A DNA stretch of 64,000 nt from Nitrospinaceae bacterium (GCA_028278405.1 JANQEK010000015.1:124001-188000), one strand, 5' to 3'. Positions 50,589 to 61,024 are shown, counted from the first letter of the stretch. Notes: a model not told the origin generated them from the sequence alone. Program-made: numbers and translations.

Positions 50589-51143
50589 ATGGAAATTCAA
50601 ATAAAAGATTCGGAACATAAAATGAAAGCTTCCATCGATCACCTGCACACGGAGTTGGGCAAGGTGAGAACCGGCCGCGCTTCGGTCGCCCTGGTGGAGG
50701 ACATCAAGGTTGATTATTACGGCAACCCAACTCCGCTGGCACAAGCCGCGACCTTGGGAGTACCGGACAGCAAAACCATTTCCATCGCTCCCTGGGACGC
50801 GACAATGTTGCCGGTGATCGAAAAAGCGATTCAAGGCTCGGATCTGGGATTGACTCCTTCCAACGATGGTAAGGTCATCCGCCTGACCATTCCCCCGCTG
50901 ACCACCGAACGGCGGCAACAACTCACCAAGGTGGTCAAGAAGTATGGCGAAGATTGTAAAATCGCCATCCGCAATATCCGGCGCGAATTTAACGATAAAC
51001 TCAAGGCCATGGAAAAGGAACATTCCATTTCTAAGGATGAGGAGCGCAAGGGTCACGACGAAATCCAGAAAACCACCGACAAGTATGTGGCCGAGGTGGA
51101 TAAGATCGTTCAGGGCAAGGAAAAAGATGTCCTGGAAGGTTGA
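50589..51143 (+). CDS. frr: Ribosome recycling factor
   Basis: A 184-residue protein with the RRF motifs HLHTELGKVRTGRASVALVE, YGNPTPLAQAATLGVPDSKT, NDGKVIRLTIPPLTTERRQQ and NIRREFNDKLK. It splits post-termination ribosomes with EF-G. The ATG at 50589 is used, one base after the pyrH stop; a frame from 50574 begins inside pyrH. Confidence 0.95.
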   Translation: MEIQIKDSEHKMKASIDHLHTELGKVRTGRASVALVEDIKVDYYGNPTPLAQAATLGVPDSKTISIAPWDATMLPVIEKAIQGSDLGLTPSNDGKVIRLTIPPLTTERRQQLTKVVKKYGEDCKIAIRNIRREFNDKLKAMEKEHSISKDEERKGHDEIQKTTDKYVAEVDKIVQGKEKDVLEG

Positions 51144-51240
51144 TGGATGCCTTATAATATTGATAAGCTGAAATGAAGGCCTTGCCCCGCTTGGCCGGAC
51201 TCTGTTTTGCTGAATCGATCCAAGACCATGGAGATTCCCC

Positions 51241-51996
51241 TTGCCTGACCCTGCCTTAATGAACCAAATTGATCTCAAGCGTCTGCCGCGCCATATCGCC
51301 ATTATCATGGACGGCAACGGTCGCTGGGCCAAAAAGAATATGCTTCCGCGCGTGGAAGGTCACCGCCGGGGCGTCAAAACCGTCGACAAAATCGTTACTT
51401 TGTGCGCTGAAATGCACATCGAGGCGTTGACCCTGTATTCTTTCTCCGACGAAAACTGGAACCGCCCTCGTTCCGAAGTCGACGCGCTCATGAAAATTCT
51501 GGACCGGTACCTGAACAAGGAATTGGAACGGATGAAACGGGAGAATATCCGGTTCAACACCATCGGGCGCATTTATGAACTACCACCGGCCATTCAAGAA
51601 CTGATCCATCACGCGGAAGACTACACCCGAAGCAACGATGGTTTGACACTGACCCTGGCCCTCAGTTATGGAGGGCGTCAGGAAATCGTTGATGCGGTTA
51701 AAAAAATTGCCAGGCAGGTGAAGGAAGGAAGCCTGCCTATCGAGGATATCGATTTCCCCGTTCTGGAAAGCAGTTTGTACACGCACGATCTTCCGGAGCC
51801 GGACCTGCTGATCCGCACCAGCGGCGAAAAACGAATCAGCAATTTTCTCCTGTATCAAATGGCCTACACCGAATTGCATTACACCCAGGTGTTGTGGCCG
51901 CAGTTCACGGAAGACGATCTGCTTAAAGCCATCATCGATTTCCAGGGCCGGGAACGGCGGTTCGGAATGATCGGCGACCAGATCGTTAAAGCCTGA
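51241..51996 (+). CDS. uppS: Undecaprenyl diphosphate synthase
   Basis: UppS makes the C55 lipid carrier of the cell wall. The 251-residue protein has IAIIMDGNGRWAKK, GHRRGVKTVDKIV, YSFSDENWNRP, LTLALSYGGRQEIVDAVKKI and the RTSGEKRISNFLLYQMAYTE motif. The TTG at 51241 is the likely start, with GGAG seven bases before it; an ATG six codons later has no ribosome site. Confidence 0.95.
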   Translation: MPDPALMNQIDLKRLPRHIAIIMDGNGRWAKKNMLPRVEGHRRGVKTVDKIVTLCAEMHIEALTLYSFSDENWNRPRSEVDALMKILDRYLNKELERMKRENIRFNTIGRIYELPPAIQELIHHAEDYTRSNDGLTLTLALSYGGRQEIVDAVKKIARQVKEGSLPIEDIDFPVLESSLYTHDLPEPDLLIRTSGEKRISNFLLYQMAYTELHYTQVLWPQFTEDDLLKAIIDFQGRERRFGMIGDQIVKA

Positions 51997-52057
51997 CGTT
52001 ACTCCTAGCACATACCCTTTACATTGCCATGTATGTATTGAAACCGGAGAGCACCGA

Positions 52058-52843
52058 GTGAAGCGCGTATTGAGTGGACTGGTTCTGATTCCTATTGTCC
52101 TGGGCATTGTTCAGTACGGCTCACCACTGTTGTTTGTGGCGCTCGTTACCACCGCCGTATTGGTGGGATGGTTTGAATACGTTCGGTTGATCGGCCACAT
52201 GGGAACCCGGATCAATCCCGTAATCGGCGGGATACTGTGCCTGCTGCTTGTTTATTGTTTTTATCGCAACGATTTTTATCTGATCTGGCTTGCGGCGTGC
52301 CTTATCTCGTTATTCATCACCTGGTATGCTTCCGGGTCTGCATTGGAGGATGCGGTTAATCAGGTTGCTTATTCATTTCTAGGTATCGTTTATGTTTCCG
52401 GGTTGATGAGTTACTTTATTCTTCTGCGCGGAATGGAGCATGGCAATCATATTCTCTTCTACCTCTTTATGGTGATCTGGTCGGGCGATACGGCCGCTTA
52501 CTTTATCGGGAAAACTATTGGGAAAACGCCGCTTGCACCCAGGATCAGTCCCGGCAAAACCCTTGAAGGTTCGGCAGCAGGACTGGTCGGAAGCGTGGCC
52601 GGAGGAGTCGCCGCGCAACTGCTGTTTTTTGAGACTCTTCCGCTAAACCATTGTTTGATTGTGGCCTTATTATGCGGTACCATGGGTCAAATAGGAGATC
52701 TTGCCGAGTCCCTCTTCAAGCGCCGGGCCGGAGTTAAAGATTCCGGATCATTGATCCCCGGTCATGGAGGAGTTCTGGACCGGCTGGACAGCCTGATGTT
52801 TGCCGGCCCCGCATTTTATATTTACCATGCAATGTTTTTGTGA
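52058..52843 (+). CDS. cdsA: Phosphatidate cytidylyltransferase
   Basis: CdsA makes CDP-diacylglycerol, the precursor of phospholipids. The 261-residue membrane protein has about seven helices and the complete CdsA signature SLFKRRAGVKDSGSLIPGHG followed by GVLDRLDSLMF. The start is GTG at 52058. It follows uppS by 61 bases. Confidence 0.94.
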   Translation: MKRVLSGLVLIPIVLGIVQYGSPLLFVALVTTAVLVGWFEYVRLIGHMGTRINPVIGGILCLLLVYCFYRNDFYLIWLAACLISLFITWYASGSALEDAVNQVAYSFLGIVYVSGLMSYFILLRGMEHGNHILFYLFMVIWSGDTAAYFIGKTIGKTPLAPRISPGKTLEGSAAGLVGSVAGGVAAQLLFFETLPLNHCLIVALLCGTMGQIGDLAESLFKRRAGVKDSGSLIPGHGGVLDRLDSLMFAGPAFYIYHAMFL

Positions 52844-52928
52844 GCGACTGAGGGTTTTTTAAGATTTTTGTAAGATTGTGGCTTATCCTGTTGGCGAATA
52901 GTAGCGAACCTAATGACAGCGGGCACTT

Positions 52929-54080
52929 ATGAAAAAAATTTCCATCCTCGGATCAACCGGATCCATTGGCGTCAATACACTGGATGTTGTAGACCGCAAC
53001 CCTGGAAAGTTTGAAATCTGGGGCCTCGCCGCCGGCAACAATATTGAATTACTTGCGCAGCAAACCCGAAAATTCAAACCCAAAATAATTTCTCTGCAAG
53101 ACCCATCGCGTCTGGGAGAATTGCGTGCTTTGCTCGGCGATCACAAAGTGGAAATCGTTGCCGGTGAATCAGGCGCGACTCAGGTTGCCACGCTTCCGGA
53201 AATCGATCTCGTCGTTTCAGGCATGGTCGGGTGTGCTGGCTTGGTACCTACGCACGCCGCAGTAAGTGCCGGGAAAACCCTGGCGCTGGCCAACAAGGAA
53301 ACCCTGGTGGTCGCCGGTGAACTGGTCCTGAAGGCGGCACAAGGCAAGAGCGACATCATTCCCGTCGACAGCGAGCACAGCGCGATTCTGCAGGCCTTGA
53401 ACGGTGAAAACCGGGATCGGGTCAAACGCATCATCCTGACCGCATCAGGCGGACCGTTCCGAACCTATTCACTGACGCAGATGGAACATGTGACGGTTAA
53501 GGACGCGCTCAATCATCCCAACTGGGACATGGGTAACAAGATCACCATCGACTCCGCCACCATGATGAACAAGGGACTGGAGTATATCGAAGCCAAGTGG
53601 CTGTTCGGACTGGAAACGCAGGTGGACATTATCGTGCATGCACAAAGCATCGTGCATTCGATGATCGAATTTGTGGACACCTCAATCATTGCGCAACTCG
53701 GAATTCCCGACATGCGCGTACCCATCGCCTACGCGTTGTCGTATCCGGACCGGATCGACTGTACCCTGGCCTCTCTCGATTTGTCGGCGTTGTCGAAACT
53801 CACGTTTGAACCGCCGGATTACACGCGTTTCCCCTGTCTCCAGCTGGCGAAGGATGCAATGGAAATCGGCCAGACCATGCCCGCCGTGCTCAACGGCGCC
53901 AACGAGATCGCCGTACAGGCCTTTCTGGATGAGCAGATCCCCTACAAGGATATCCCCGAGATCATCCGCATGGCCATGCACAATCACGACACCCGGCCGA
54001 TCACCTGTATCGAAGATGTCCTGGAAGCGGACCGGTGGGCCCGCGAAGAAACCCGCAAACTGATAACAGTTACCCTTTAG
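52929..54080 (+). CDS. dxr: 1-deoxy-D-xylulose 5-phosphate reductoisomerase
   Basis: Dxr makes methylerythritol phosphate, the second step of the non-mevalonate isoprenoid pathway. The 383-residue protein has the GSTGSIGVNTLDVVDRNP Rossmann motif, ANKETLVVAGELV, VDSEHSAILQAL, LTASGGPFR, MGNKITIDSATMMNKGLEYI and LFGLETQVDIIVHAQSIVHS. Length and motifs are normal. It is followed by ispF, and the usual next gene rseP is not here. Confidence 0.96.
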   Translation: MKKISILGSTGSIGVNTLDVVDRNPGKFEIWGLAAGNNIELLAQQTRKFKPKIISLQDPSRLGELRALLGDHKVEIVAGESGATQVATLPEIDLVVSGMVGCAGLVPTHAAVSAGKTLALANKETLVVAGELVLKAAQGKSDIIPVDSEHSAILQALNGENRDRVKRIILTASGGPFRTYSLTQMEHVTVKDALNHPNWDMGNKITIDSATMMNKGLEYIEAKWLFGLETQVDIIVHAQSIVHSMIEFVDTSIIAQLGIPDMRVPIAYALSYPDRIDCTLASLDLSALSKLTFEPPDYTRFPCLQLAKDAMEIGQTMPAVLNGANEIAVQAFLDEQIPYKDIPEIIRMAMHNHDTRPITCIEDVLEADRWAREETRKLITVTL

Positions 54081-54140
54081 ATTGATCGGCATCACCCTCC
54101 GGCAGCTTCTGTATGATGCTGCCGTGGAAGAACCTCACTA

Positions 54141-54623
54141 ATGACCACTTTCAGAATCGGTAATGGATACGATGTGCACCGCCTGGTTGAAGGCCGCAAG
54201 CTGATCCTCGGCGGTGTGAACATCCCGCACGATAAAGGACTCGACGGTCATAGCGATGCGGATGCGTTGTGCCATGCGATTTGTGACGCGTTGTTGGGAG
54301 CGGTCGGAGCGGGGGATATCGGTCATCACTTCCCGGATACCGATCCGCAATGGAAGGGTATCTCAAGTCTTCTGCTGCTGGAAAAGGTCGGGCAAGTGGT
54401 GAAAGAGCAGGGGTATCAGGTGAGTAATACCGATGCCACCATCGTTGCGCAGAATCCAAAACTCGCGCCTCACTTGGACAAGATGAAACAGAACATCTCT
54501 AAAGCGCTGGCCATCGGCCCCGCACAGGTGAACGTTAAAGCCACCACCACCGAAAAACTCGGCTTCCCCGGCCGCGAAGAGGGCATCGCCGTCGATGCTG
54601 TTGCGTTAGTGGAGAAGATGTAA
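54141..54623 (+). CDS. ispF: 2-C-methyl-D-erythritol 2,4-cyclodiphosphate synthase
   Basis: IspF closes the cyclodiphosphate ring in the same pathway as Dxr. The 160-residue protein has [56 protein letters not shown] and [20 protein letters not shown], with the metal ligands of the family. It follows dxr by 60 bases; a seven-base inverted repeat (54100-54106 and 54118-54124) lies between them. Confidence 0.96.
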   Translation: MTTFRIGNGYDVHRLVEGRKLILGGVNIPHDKGLDGHSDADALCHAICDALLGAVGAGDIGHHFPDTDPQWKGISSLLLLEKVGQVVKEQGYQVSNTDATIVAQNPKLAPHLDKMKQNISKALAIGPAQVNVKATTTEKLGFPGREEGIAVDAVALVEKM

Positions 54624-54656
54624 TTTCAAAACTGCGCCCGGAGAATCACATTTGCC

Positions 54657-54693
54657 GTTAACCGTCAGCAAGCTCCCTCTCCGGGGAGGAGGG
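54657..54693 (+). repeat. Dispersed GC-rich repeat, copy C
   Basis: The stretch GTTAACCGTCAGCAAGCTCC continues into CTCTCCGGGGAGGAGGG, matching copies A and B near the tRNA-Asn gene. It begins 34 bases after the ispF stop and touches the stop of the small gene on the other strand. Confidence 0.55.
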
Positions 54694-54885
54694 CTAGAGG
54701 CCGCCCGGAATGTGGTCGTCGTCCTTGCGTTCGATTTTTGAAAGCCGTTCTTCCGTGGTTTTTTTAACCGAGTCGAGTGTGCGGTCCATTTCCTTCATTT
54801 TGTCCACCATCCACATCAATTCATCCATCGTGAACTTGCCTTCGGATTTAACTTTGGTCTTTAAAACATCATAAGTCAGTCCCAT
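54694..54885 (-). CDS. Small protein of unknown function with strong ribosome site
   Basis: A 63-residue protein starting at the ATG at 54885, preceded by GGAGGTG, one of the strongest ribosome sites in the window. The chain is charged and helical (LMWMVDKMKEMDRTLDSVKK, TTEERLSKIERKDDDHIPGG) with no membrane segment, so it is probably a cytoplasmic helical or coiled-coil protein. I do not recognise a family. Confidence 0.6.
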   Translation of the reverse strand: MGLTYDVLKTKVKSEGKFTMDELMWMVDKMKEMDRTLDSVKKTTEERLSKIERKDDDHIPGGL

Positions 54886-55259
54886 GGGACACCTCCATTC
54901 ATACAGCCCGCCGCACCCGAGAGGGTGTGCCGCCAGAGCCTTTCAAGCATGTCCCCCCCCAGCATTTATGTACTATATAAATATGGCTCCTGATTGCTCC
55001 AAGCGCTTGTTTCTTTTAAGGTTTTATAGGCTTGGGGCCTCCAGCAAGGCGTATTTCAATGGCTATCGGAATATACCAAAAATGCAGAAAAATAATCTCC
55101 TCCGATAATTTTGCCCGTTTCAGGCCTCTTCCCAACTCTCTCTTTTTGTGCTAAATTCTCTAATTCCGAAGTTTTGGCTTCGCCTGGTTTTTCAACACCA
55201 ACCCATCCAGGGTTTGAATCCAATACATCCCCGACACTCGTTATTGATGGATTGCATCT
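54886..55259. other. Intergenic region before the acyl-chain cluster
   Basis: A 374-base region. It holds the ribosome site of the small minus-strand gene, a short hairpin CACCC-GAGA-GGGTG, a run of eight C, and an AT-rich middle. On the plus strand an extended -10-like TGCTAAATT (55149-55157) could start the ketosynthase transcript near 55164, but no -35 partner is clear. No gene is seen. Confidence 0.45.
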
Positions 55260-56498
55260 ATGCGGCCTGAGGACCGTATTGTCATTACAGGAATCGGCCT
55301 GACAGCGCCCAACGGCAACTCGCTGAAGGAATTCCGCAAGAGTCTGCTCGAGGGACGTTCCGGCGTCACCCGCTTTGAGACCCGTTTCATGGGCGAAGTG
55401 CTGGCCGGGGTGTGCGATTTCGACGAACTCAAATATCAAAAAAAGAAAAGTCTCCGGCGCGGTACCCGCGCGGGTTCGATCGCCATCTACTGTTCGCAGG
55501 AAGCCGTGGCGGATTCCGGAATCGCCTTCGACACGGTCGACAAATCCCGTGTCGGCGTCTATCTCGGTACCACCGAGCACGGCAATGTGGAGACGGAGAA
55601 CGAAGTTCACGCCATCAGCAAATACGACTACGATACCAAGTACTGGTCGCATCACCACAACCCGCGGACCGTGGCCAACAACCCGGCGGGTGAAGTGACA
55701 CTCAACATGGGCATCACCGGACCGCACTATGCTATCGGGGCGGCCTGTGCGGCAGGCAACCTGGGCATCATCCAGGGGGCGCAGATGCTGCGGTTGGGCG
55801 AGGCGGATCTGGCTCTGGCCGGTGGCGTTTCCGAAAGCATTCACACCTTCGGCATTTTCGCCAGTTTCAAGAGCGAGGGAGCATTGGCTGAGCACTCGGA
55901 CCCCGTCAAGGCAAGCCGTCCGTTCGACAAGAACCGCAACGGTATTGTGTGTTCCGAAGGTGGATGTGTCTACACCCTCGAGCGCCTGTCGGATGCGGAG
56001 GCCCGGGGCGCAAAAATTTATGGGGAAATCATAGGGCATGCCAGCAACTCGGACGCCTTTGACTATATCCTCCCGGAGCCGGGCAGGCAGGCTGAATGCA
56101 TGCGGCTGGCGCTGGACCGCGCCGGCTTGAAACCGGAGGATATCGATATTCTCAATACCCATGCCACCGCCACCCAGCTGGGTGATATCCAGGAAAGCAA
56201 GGCGGTGCGCGACGTATTCGGCATGGAGGGCCGCACACGAATCAATAATACAAAGAGTTATCTGGGGCATACCATGGGGGCGGCAGGGGCGCTGGAGTTG
56301 ACCGGAAATCTGCCGGCTTTCGAGGACGGCTATGTTCACCCGACCATCAACCTTGACGAAATCGACCCGGAATGCCAGCTCAAAAACCTGGTGGCGAACA
56401 CGCCGGAGCTGCTGGATAACGTGAGTATTATCATGAACAATTCGTTCGGAATGTTCGGCATCAATTCCGTCTTGATTGTCCGTAAATACCAAAAATAG
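55260..56498 (+). CDS. Beta-ketoacyl-ACP synthase (FabF-like)
   Basis: A 412-residue ketosynthase of the FabF/KASII type with a full active site: the nucleophile C163 (AIGAACAAGNLGI), the histidines H301 (NTHATATQLGD) and H337 (YLGHTMGAAGAL), and the lysine in NTKSYLGH. It should condense an acyl chain with malonyl-ACP. It is diverged from a housekeeping FabF (HATAT rather than HGTST). It heads a cluster with an ACP, two FAD oxidoreductases, a ketoreductase, a dehydratase and an enoyl reductase, so it probably serves a dedicated product. The start has no strong ribosome site. Confidence 0.9.
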   Translation: MRPEDRIVITGIGLTAPNGNSLKEFRKSLLEGRSGVTRFETRFMGEVLAGVCDFDELKYQKKKSLRRGTRAGSIAIYCSQEAVADSGIAFDTVDKSRVGVYLGTTEHGNVETENEVHAISKYDYDTKYWSHHHNPRTVANNPAGEVTLNMGITGPHYAIGAACAAGNLGIIQGAQMLRLGEADLALAGGVSESIHTFGIFASFKSEGALAEHSDPVKASRPFDKNRNGIVCSEGGCVYTLERLSDAEARGAKIYGEIIGHASNSDAFDYILPEPGRQAECMRLALDRAGLKPEDIDILNTHATATQLGDIQESKAVRDVFGMEGRTRINNTKSYLGHTMGAAGALELTGNLPAFEDGYVHPTINLDEIDPECQLKNLVANTPELLDNVSIIMNNSFGMFGINSVLIVRKYQK

Positions 56499-56552
56499 TC
56501 TTGAAATTCAGGTAGTTTTGGCCTACCATCAAACTTTAGGAGAACGCGCCGA

Positions 56553-56816
56553 ATGACCAGGGAACAAGTTCGACAAGCCATCCTCAATATCATCTCCGAC
56601 ATTGCTCCGGATGAAGATTTAGGTTCCATCAAAGACGAAGAAAAACTGAGAGACCAGTTTGATCTGGACTCGATGGATTTCCTCGATATCGTGATGGAAC
56701 TGCGTAAACGCTTCAATCTGGAAGTGCCTGAAAAGGATTACCAGGAACTGGTGTCAATGGCGAGCAGTGTCGAGTATCTGTTCCCGCGCCTGAAAGACGA
56801 CGAATTGGTCAGTTGA
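56553..56816 (+). CDS. Acyl carrier protein
   Basis: An 87-residue acyl carrier protein with the phosphopantetheine site LDSMDFLDIVMELRKRF; the modified serine is S40. It is a little longer than the housekeeping AcpP, with DEDLGSIKDEEKLRDQFDLD before the site. AGGAG precedes the ATG. It sits 54 bases after the ketosynthase and probably carries the intermediates of the cluster. Confidence 0.93.
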   Translation: MTREQVRQAILNIISDIAPDEDLGSIKDEEKLRDQFDLDSMDFLDIVMELRKRFNLEVPEKDYQELVSMASSVEYLFPRLKDDELVS

Positions 56817-56912
56817 AGCCGTTTCGGGATTTTTCCCGGCCTTCCCTGCGATACCGACCCCCTACCGCTCACGCGGTTTACTTGATTCCCAGCCTCAATT
56901 ACAATCAAGACC

Positions 56913-58325
56913 ATGAACTATGACGCCATCATAATTGGCTCCGGTCTGTCCGGATTAGCCGCGGGTATTCGTTTGGCGATGTTCGAAAAAAAGGTTTTGA
57001 TCGTCGAAAAACATGTCGAAGTCGGCGGCCTCAATTCTTTTTATACCCGCAAACATCGCACATTCGACGTGGGCCTGCACGCGATGACCAATTACACGCC
57101 GAAGGGCGTGCGCACGTCTCCGCTCGGCAAACTGCTTAAGCAATTGCGTTTCAAGCACGATGAGTTTCGCCTGTGTCCTCAGGAAATGTCTGAGATACGT
57201 TTTCCCGACAAATCACTCCGGTTCACCAACGAATTCGAATTTCTGGAGCAGGAAATCGCCGAACAGTTTCCATCTCAAGCGGACGGATTTCAGAAGCTGC
57301 TCACCCATATCCGCGAGTTCAACGAGTTGGATCTGGACGACAGCAAACGCATTTCCTCCCGCGAGGTGTTGGAATCTTGCCTGACCGACCCCGTCCTGGT
57401 TGACATGCTGTATTGCCCGATCATGTACTACGGGAACGCGGCGGAAGGCGATATGGATTTCTACCAGTTCGTGATCATGTTCAAGAGTATATTCATGGAA
57501 GGGTTCGCGAAACCTGTCGGCGGCATGCCTTACATCCTGAAACTGATGGTCGACAAGTACAAGAGCCTCGGCGGTGAATTGCGTATGGGGGCGGGAGTGC
57601 AAAGCATCGCGCACAAAGACGGCGAATTGGAATCCCTTCAACTCGAGAATGGTGAAACACTGAAGGCGGACAAGGTCATTTCTTCCGCCGGGATTGTCGA
57701 AACCCTGAGATTATGCCGCCCGCAAATTGGAGGAGAAACCGAACTGGAAATCGGCCGGATGTCGTTTATCGAGTCGATCTTTGTGCTGGACCGTATGCCG
57801 AAAGAGGTGGGGTATGACAAGAGCATCGTGTTTTACAGCACTGAGCCTCACTTCAAGTATCGCGTTCCCGGGGGATTGACCGATGTCACCAGCGGCGTTT
57901 TATGCTGCCCCAACAATTTTCAGTATCCGGAAGCCCCGTCCGAAGGGGTGATCCGCCTCACCAATCAGGCCAATTTCAGCCTTTGGGACCAGATGGCCCG
58001 CTCCGACTACCGGGCGGCCAAGAAGGAATACCGGGAACGGGGGGTGAATGCGTTGTTGACTTATTTCCCCGATTTCAGCGATCATATTATATATATTGAC
58101 TCTTTTACGCCCAAGACCATATTCAAATATACCGGCCACCTCAATGGGGCTGTGTATGGTTCCCCTACCAAAATAAAAAGTGGGCGGACCCCCGTAAAAA
58201 ACTTATTTATTTGTGGGACAGATCAGGGATTTTTGGGTATCATTGGGGCGACATTGAGCGGAATTTCAATGGCTAACCTGCATATTCTACAAGCGGAAGC
58301 CAAATCGGAATATGGGAGAATTTAA
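56913..58325 (+). CDS. FAD-dependent oxidoreductase, phytoene desaturase/CrtISO type (first)
   Basis: A 470-residue protein with the N-terminal FAD-binding motif [18 protein letters not shown] followed by [14 protein letters not shown], and the C-terminal FAD segment [20 protein letters not shown]. The layout is that of phytoene desaturases and carotenoid isomerases. No phytoene synthase or other carotenoid gene is here; the neighbours are fatty-acid-type enzymes, so the substrate is probably an acyl chain on the carrier protein. Its TAA stop overlaps the ATG of the next oxidoreductase by one base. Confidence 0.82.
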   Translation: MNYDAIIIGSGLSGLAAGIRLAMFEKKVLIVEKHVEVGGLNSFYTRKHRTFDVGLHAMTNYTPKGVRTSPLGKLLKQLRFKHDEFRLCPQEMSEIRFPDKSLRFTNEFEFLEQEIAEQFPSQADGFQKLLTHIREFNELDLDDSKRISSREVLESCLTDPVLVDMLYCPIMYYGNAAEGDMDFYQFVIMFKSIFMEGFAKPVGGMPYILKLMVDKYKSLGGELRMGAGVQSIAHKDGELESLQLENGETLKADKVISSAGIVETLRLCRPQIGGETELEIGRMSFIESIFVLDRMPKEVGYDKSIVFYSTEPHFKYRVPGGLTDVTSGVLCCPNNFQYPEAPSEGVIRLTNQANFSLWDQMARSDYRAAKKEYRERGVNALLTYFPDFSDHIIYIDSFTPKTIFKYTGHLNGAVYGSPTKIKSGRTPVKNLFICGTDQGFLGIIGATLSGISMANLHILQAEAKSEYGRI

Positions 58326-59776
58326 TGGCTAAAGACTGGCTGAAGGGCATCAAGTCGGCTTACGATACGATTATTATCGGCAGTGGTTTGGCAGGCTTGA
58401 CGGCTGCCAACAAACTGGCAAAACTGGGACACAAGGTCCTGATTCTTGAGCATCACTACAATTTGGGGGGACTGGCCACCTGGTTCAAGCGCAAGGGCGG
58501 CCATATTCTGGATATTTCCCTCCACGGTTTCCCCACCGGGATGATCAAGACCTGCCGCAAATACTGGACCAAGGAAATCGCCGATTCTATCGTCCGTCTC
58601 AAAAACATCCGCTTCGACAACCCGCAATTCTCCTTCTGGACCAACTTTGATAAAAACGATTTCACCCGCTTGATGAAAGACCGGTTTGGAATCGTCAAGG
58701 AAACCATCGACGAATTCTTCAAAACCGTACGGGCCATGAATTTTTATGACGACCTGTCCATGACGACCCGCGAACTGTTCGAAAAGTTTTTTCCCGGCCG
58801 GACCGATGTCCATCGCCTGCTCATGGAGCCCATCACCTACGCCAACGGCTCCACTCTCGATGATCCGGCGATCACCTATGGCATTGTGTTTGCCAATTTC
58901 ATGGACAAGGGAGTATATACCTTTAGAGGCGGTACCAACGAGCTGATCAAAAAAATGAAGAAGGAGTTGCTGAAAAACGGCGTCGATATCCGCACCCATT
59001 GCATGGTCGACCGCGTCGTGGTGGATGAAGGCAAAACGGTGAAAGGGGTGGAGGTCCATGGACGGATGATTCCAGCCAAAACCGTTCTTGCCAACTCGAA
59101 TATTTTAAGCACGATCCACAAACTGATCGGAGACGAGCATTTCTCACCGGAATTCCTCAAGGCAGTTAAAAAAGTCCGGTTGAATGACAGTAGTTGTCAG
59201 GTTTATATCGGTATCAAAAAAGGCGAAAAGATTGATAACGTCGGGGATCTGTTGTTCACTTCCCAGGAAAAGGAATTCAGTTCGGAATCTCTCCTGGAAC
59301 CGGAGACTTCCAGCAGGACGTTCAGCTTTTATTATCCGGAAACCCGGCCGGGCTTGAACATGTATTCGATCGTAGCGTCGACCAACGCGCGGTTCAAGGA
59401 CTGGGCTCATTTGACCCGTGAAGAATATGAAAAGAAAAAGAAACGCCTGATCGACCGGACGCTGGATGCCCTGGAAAAATATGTTCCCGATGTGCGCGCA
59501 AAAATTGATCACCTGGAAGCCTCCACTCCGATGACCTTCAAACGCTATACCGCACATCCCGGCGGTGTATCTTTCGGGACCAAGTTTGAGGGGCTTGCTA
59601 TCAGTAAGGACCTTCCCAAGCAGATTGCCGGACTGTTTCATGCCGGTTCGGTGGGGATTATCATGTCCGGCTGGTTGGGTGCGGCGAATTACGGAGTGAT
59701 TGTTTCCAACGAAGTGGATAAATTTTTGCACTCCGTGTGTGAGCCCGAACCCGAACTGGAAACCGTTACGGCATAG
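58325..59776 (+). CDS. FAD-dependent oxidoreductase, phytoene desaturase/CrtISO type (second)
   Basis: A 483-residue relative of the preceding protein with [20 protein letters not shown] and [20 protein letters not shown] at the N-terminus, [20 protein letters not shown] in the middle, and [20 protein letters not shown] at the C-terminus. The two share fold and motif order but differ in most residues, so they probably act on different steps or as a heteromer. Translation is coupled to the first one by the TAATG overlap. Confidence 0.82.
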   Translation: MAKDWLKGIKSAYDTIIIGSGLAGLTAANKLAKLGHKVLILEHHYNLGGLATWFKRKGGHILDISLHGFPTGMIKTCRKYWTKEIADSIVRLKNIRFDNPQFSFWTNFDKNDFTRLMKDRFGIVKETIDEFFKTVRAMNFYDDLSMTTRELFEKFFPGRTDVHRLLMEPITYANGSTLDDPAITYGIVFANFMDKGVYTFRGGTNELIKKMKKELLKNGVDIRTHCMVDRVVVDEGKTVKGVEVHGRMIPAKTVLANSNILSTIHKLIGDEHFSPEFLKAVKKVRLNDSSCQVYIGIKKGEKIDNVGDLLFTSQEKEFSSESLLEPETSSRTFSFYYPETRPGLNMYSIVASTNARFKDWAHLTREEYEKKKKRLIDRTLDALEKYVPDVRAKIDHLEASTPMTFKRYTAHPGGVSFGTKFEGLAISKDLPKQIAGLFHAGSVGIIMSGWLGAANYGVIVSNEVDKFLHSVCEPEPELETVTA

Positions 59777-59852
59777 TTTCTTCCCGCGGAGCGTTCATCC
59801 AACACTTTAGTTGTTTGTTTTATCTTTCCTTCTTCTGACCAACCCATCTATT

Positions 59853-60596
59853 GTGAATTTTGATTTTAAAGATCAAACGGTGATTGTAACCGGTGGCACG
59901 CGCGGAATCGGTCGTGGAGTGGCCGAAGCCTTTCTCGCCGCAGGAGCGCAGGTGATTGCCACTTACCGGTCCAACACCTCTGCCGCGCAGGAATTTCAAA
60001 AGGCCAACGCCGCCTGCAAGGACCGGCTCCATCTCAAGCAATTCGACGTTTCCGAGCCCAACCAGGTCGTTGAGTTTTTCAAGGACGTGGAGGAAAATTT
60101 CAAACAGTTCGAGGTTCTGGTGAACAATTCTGGAATACGTCGCGACTCCATAGTGGGAATGATGCCGGCAGAGGATTGGGATGAAGTCATCCATACCAAC
60201 CTGTCCGGAACCTATCATATGAGCAAATTGGCGGTACAACAATTGATGCGGCGCAAGTATGGGAGAATTATCAACATCACCTCTCCTATCGGGCGGTACG
60301 GTTTTGCCGGGCAGGCCAATTACGCTGCTAGCAAGGCGGGGCAGGAGGCGTTTACCCGGTCCCTGTCCAAGGAAGTGGCCAGCCGGAATATCACAGTGAA
60401 TTGTGTCTCCCCCGGATTCATTGATACTGATTTCATCGCCGATCTACCTGAAGACCAGAAGAAAAAATACCTGGGCCAGGTTCCTGTGAAGCGCTTTGGG
60501 ACGGTGGAAGAAGTGGCGCGTGCGGTGTTGTTCCTGGCGGACCGCGACTCGGCTTATATTAACGGAACGGTTTTGGAAATCACAGGTGGTTTATGA
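59853..60596 (+). CDS. 3-oxoacyl-ACP reductase (FabG-like)
   Basis: A 247-residue short-chain dehydrogenase. The GTG at 59853 is chosen because the sequence then starts NFDFKDQTVIVTGGTRGIGR, as FabG proteins do. The catalytic Ser-Tyr-Lys set is present (ITSPIG, Y157 and K161 in YAASK), and the C-terminal EITGGL is usual. It reduces a beta-ketoacyl-ACP to the hydroxy form. Its stop overlaps the next gene (ATGA). Confidence 0.9.
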   Translation: MNFDFKDQTVIVTGGTRGIGRGVAEAFLAAGAQVIATYRSNTSAAQEFQKANAACKDRLHLKQFDVSEPNQVVEFFKDVEENFKQFEVLVNNSGIRRDSIVGMMPAEDWDEVIHTNLSGTYHMSKLAVQQLMRRKYGRIINITSPIGRYGFAGQANYAASKAGQEAFTRSLSKEVASRNITVNCVSPGFIDTDFIADLPEDQKKKYLGQVPVKRFGTVEEVARAVLFLADRDSAYINGTVLEITGGL

Positions 60597-61024
60597 CACA
60601 GGATACTATTCTGAATACCATTCCTCATCGTCCTCCGTTTCTGTTTGTCGACGAAATTGTTGAGCAAACGGAGGATCACATCGTGACCCGCAAGCGCGTC
60701 GGTCCAGAGGAACCGTTTTTCAAGGGACACTATCCCGATTACCCGATCATGCCCGGCGTGTTGATCTGTGAATGCGTGTTCCAGTCCGGCGCCTTATTGA
60801 TGTCGAAAAAATTCCCGACCCCCGATGGGAAGGTTCCTGTTATGTCGAGGATTCAAAACGTCAAGTTTAAGAATCCCGTTTATCCCGGTAGTGTGTTGGA
60901 AATCCGTGCGGACTATGTGGAGAACGTTGGACCTGCGCATTATATGAAAGGCAAAGTACAGGTAGAGGGTCAAACCGCGGTGACAGTGGAATTCACCGTC
61001 ATGCTCATGGAGGAAAAACTGTGA
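60593..61024 (+). CDS. 3-hydroxyacyl-ACP dehydratase (FabZ-like)
   Basis: A 143-residue hotdog-fold protein: [14 protein letters not shown] at the N-terminus, then [20 protein letters not shown], with the catalytic pair H46 and E60 spaced 14 residues as in FabZ. It dehydrates a hydroxyacyl-ACP to the enoyl form. It overlaps FabG at its start and the enoyl reductase at its stop (GTGA). Confidence 0.92.
   Translation: MTQDTILNTIPHRPPFLFVDEIVEQTEDHIVTRKRVGPEEPFFKGHYPDYPIMPGVLICECVFQSGALLMSKKFPTPDGKVPVMSRIQNVKFKNPVYPGSVLEIRADYVENVGPAHYMKGKVQVEGQTAVTVEFTVMLMEEKL

Noticed and set aside
55056-56492. Long minus-strand open frame opposite the ketosynthase gene
   Set aside because: It is the shadow of a strongly coding GC-rich gene with intact active-site motifs on the plus strand; the protein shows no family pattern.
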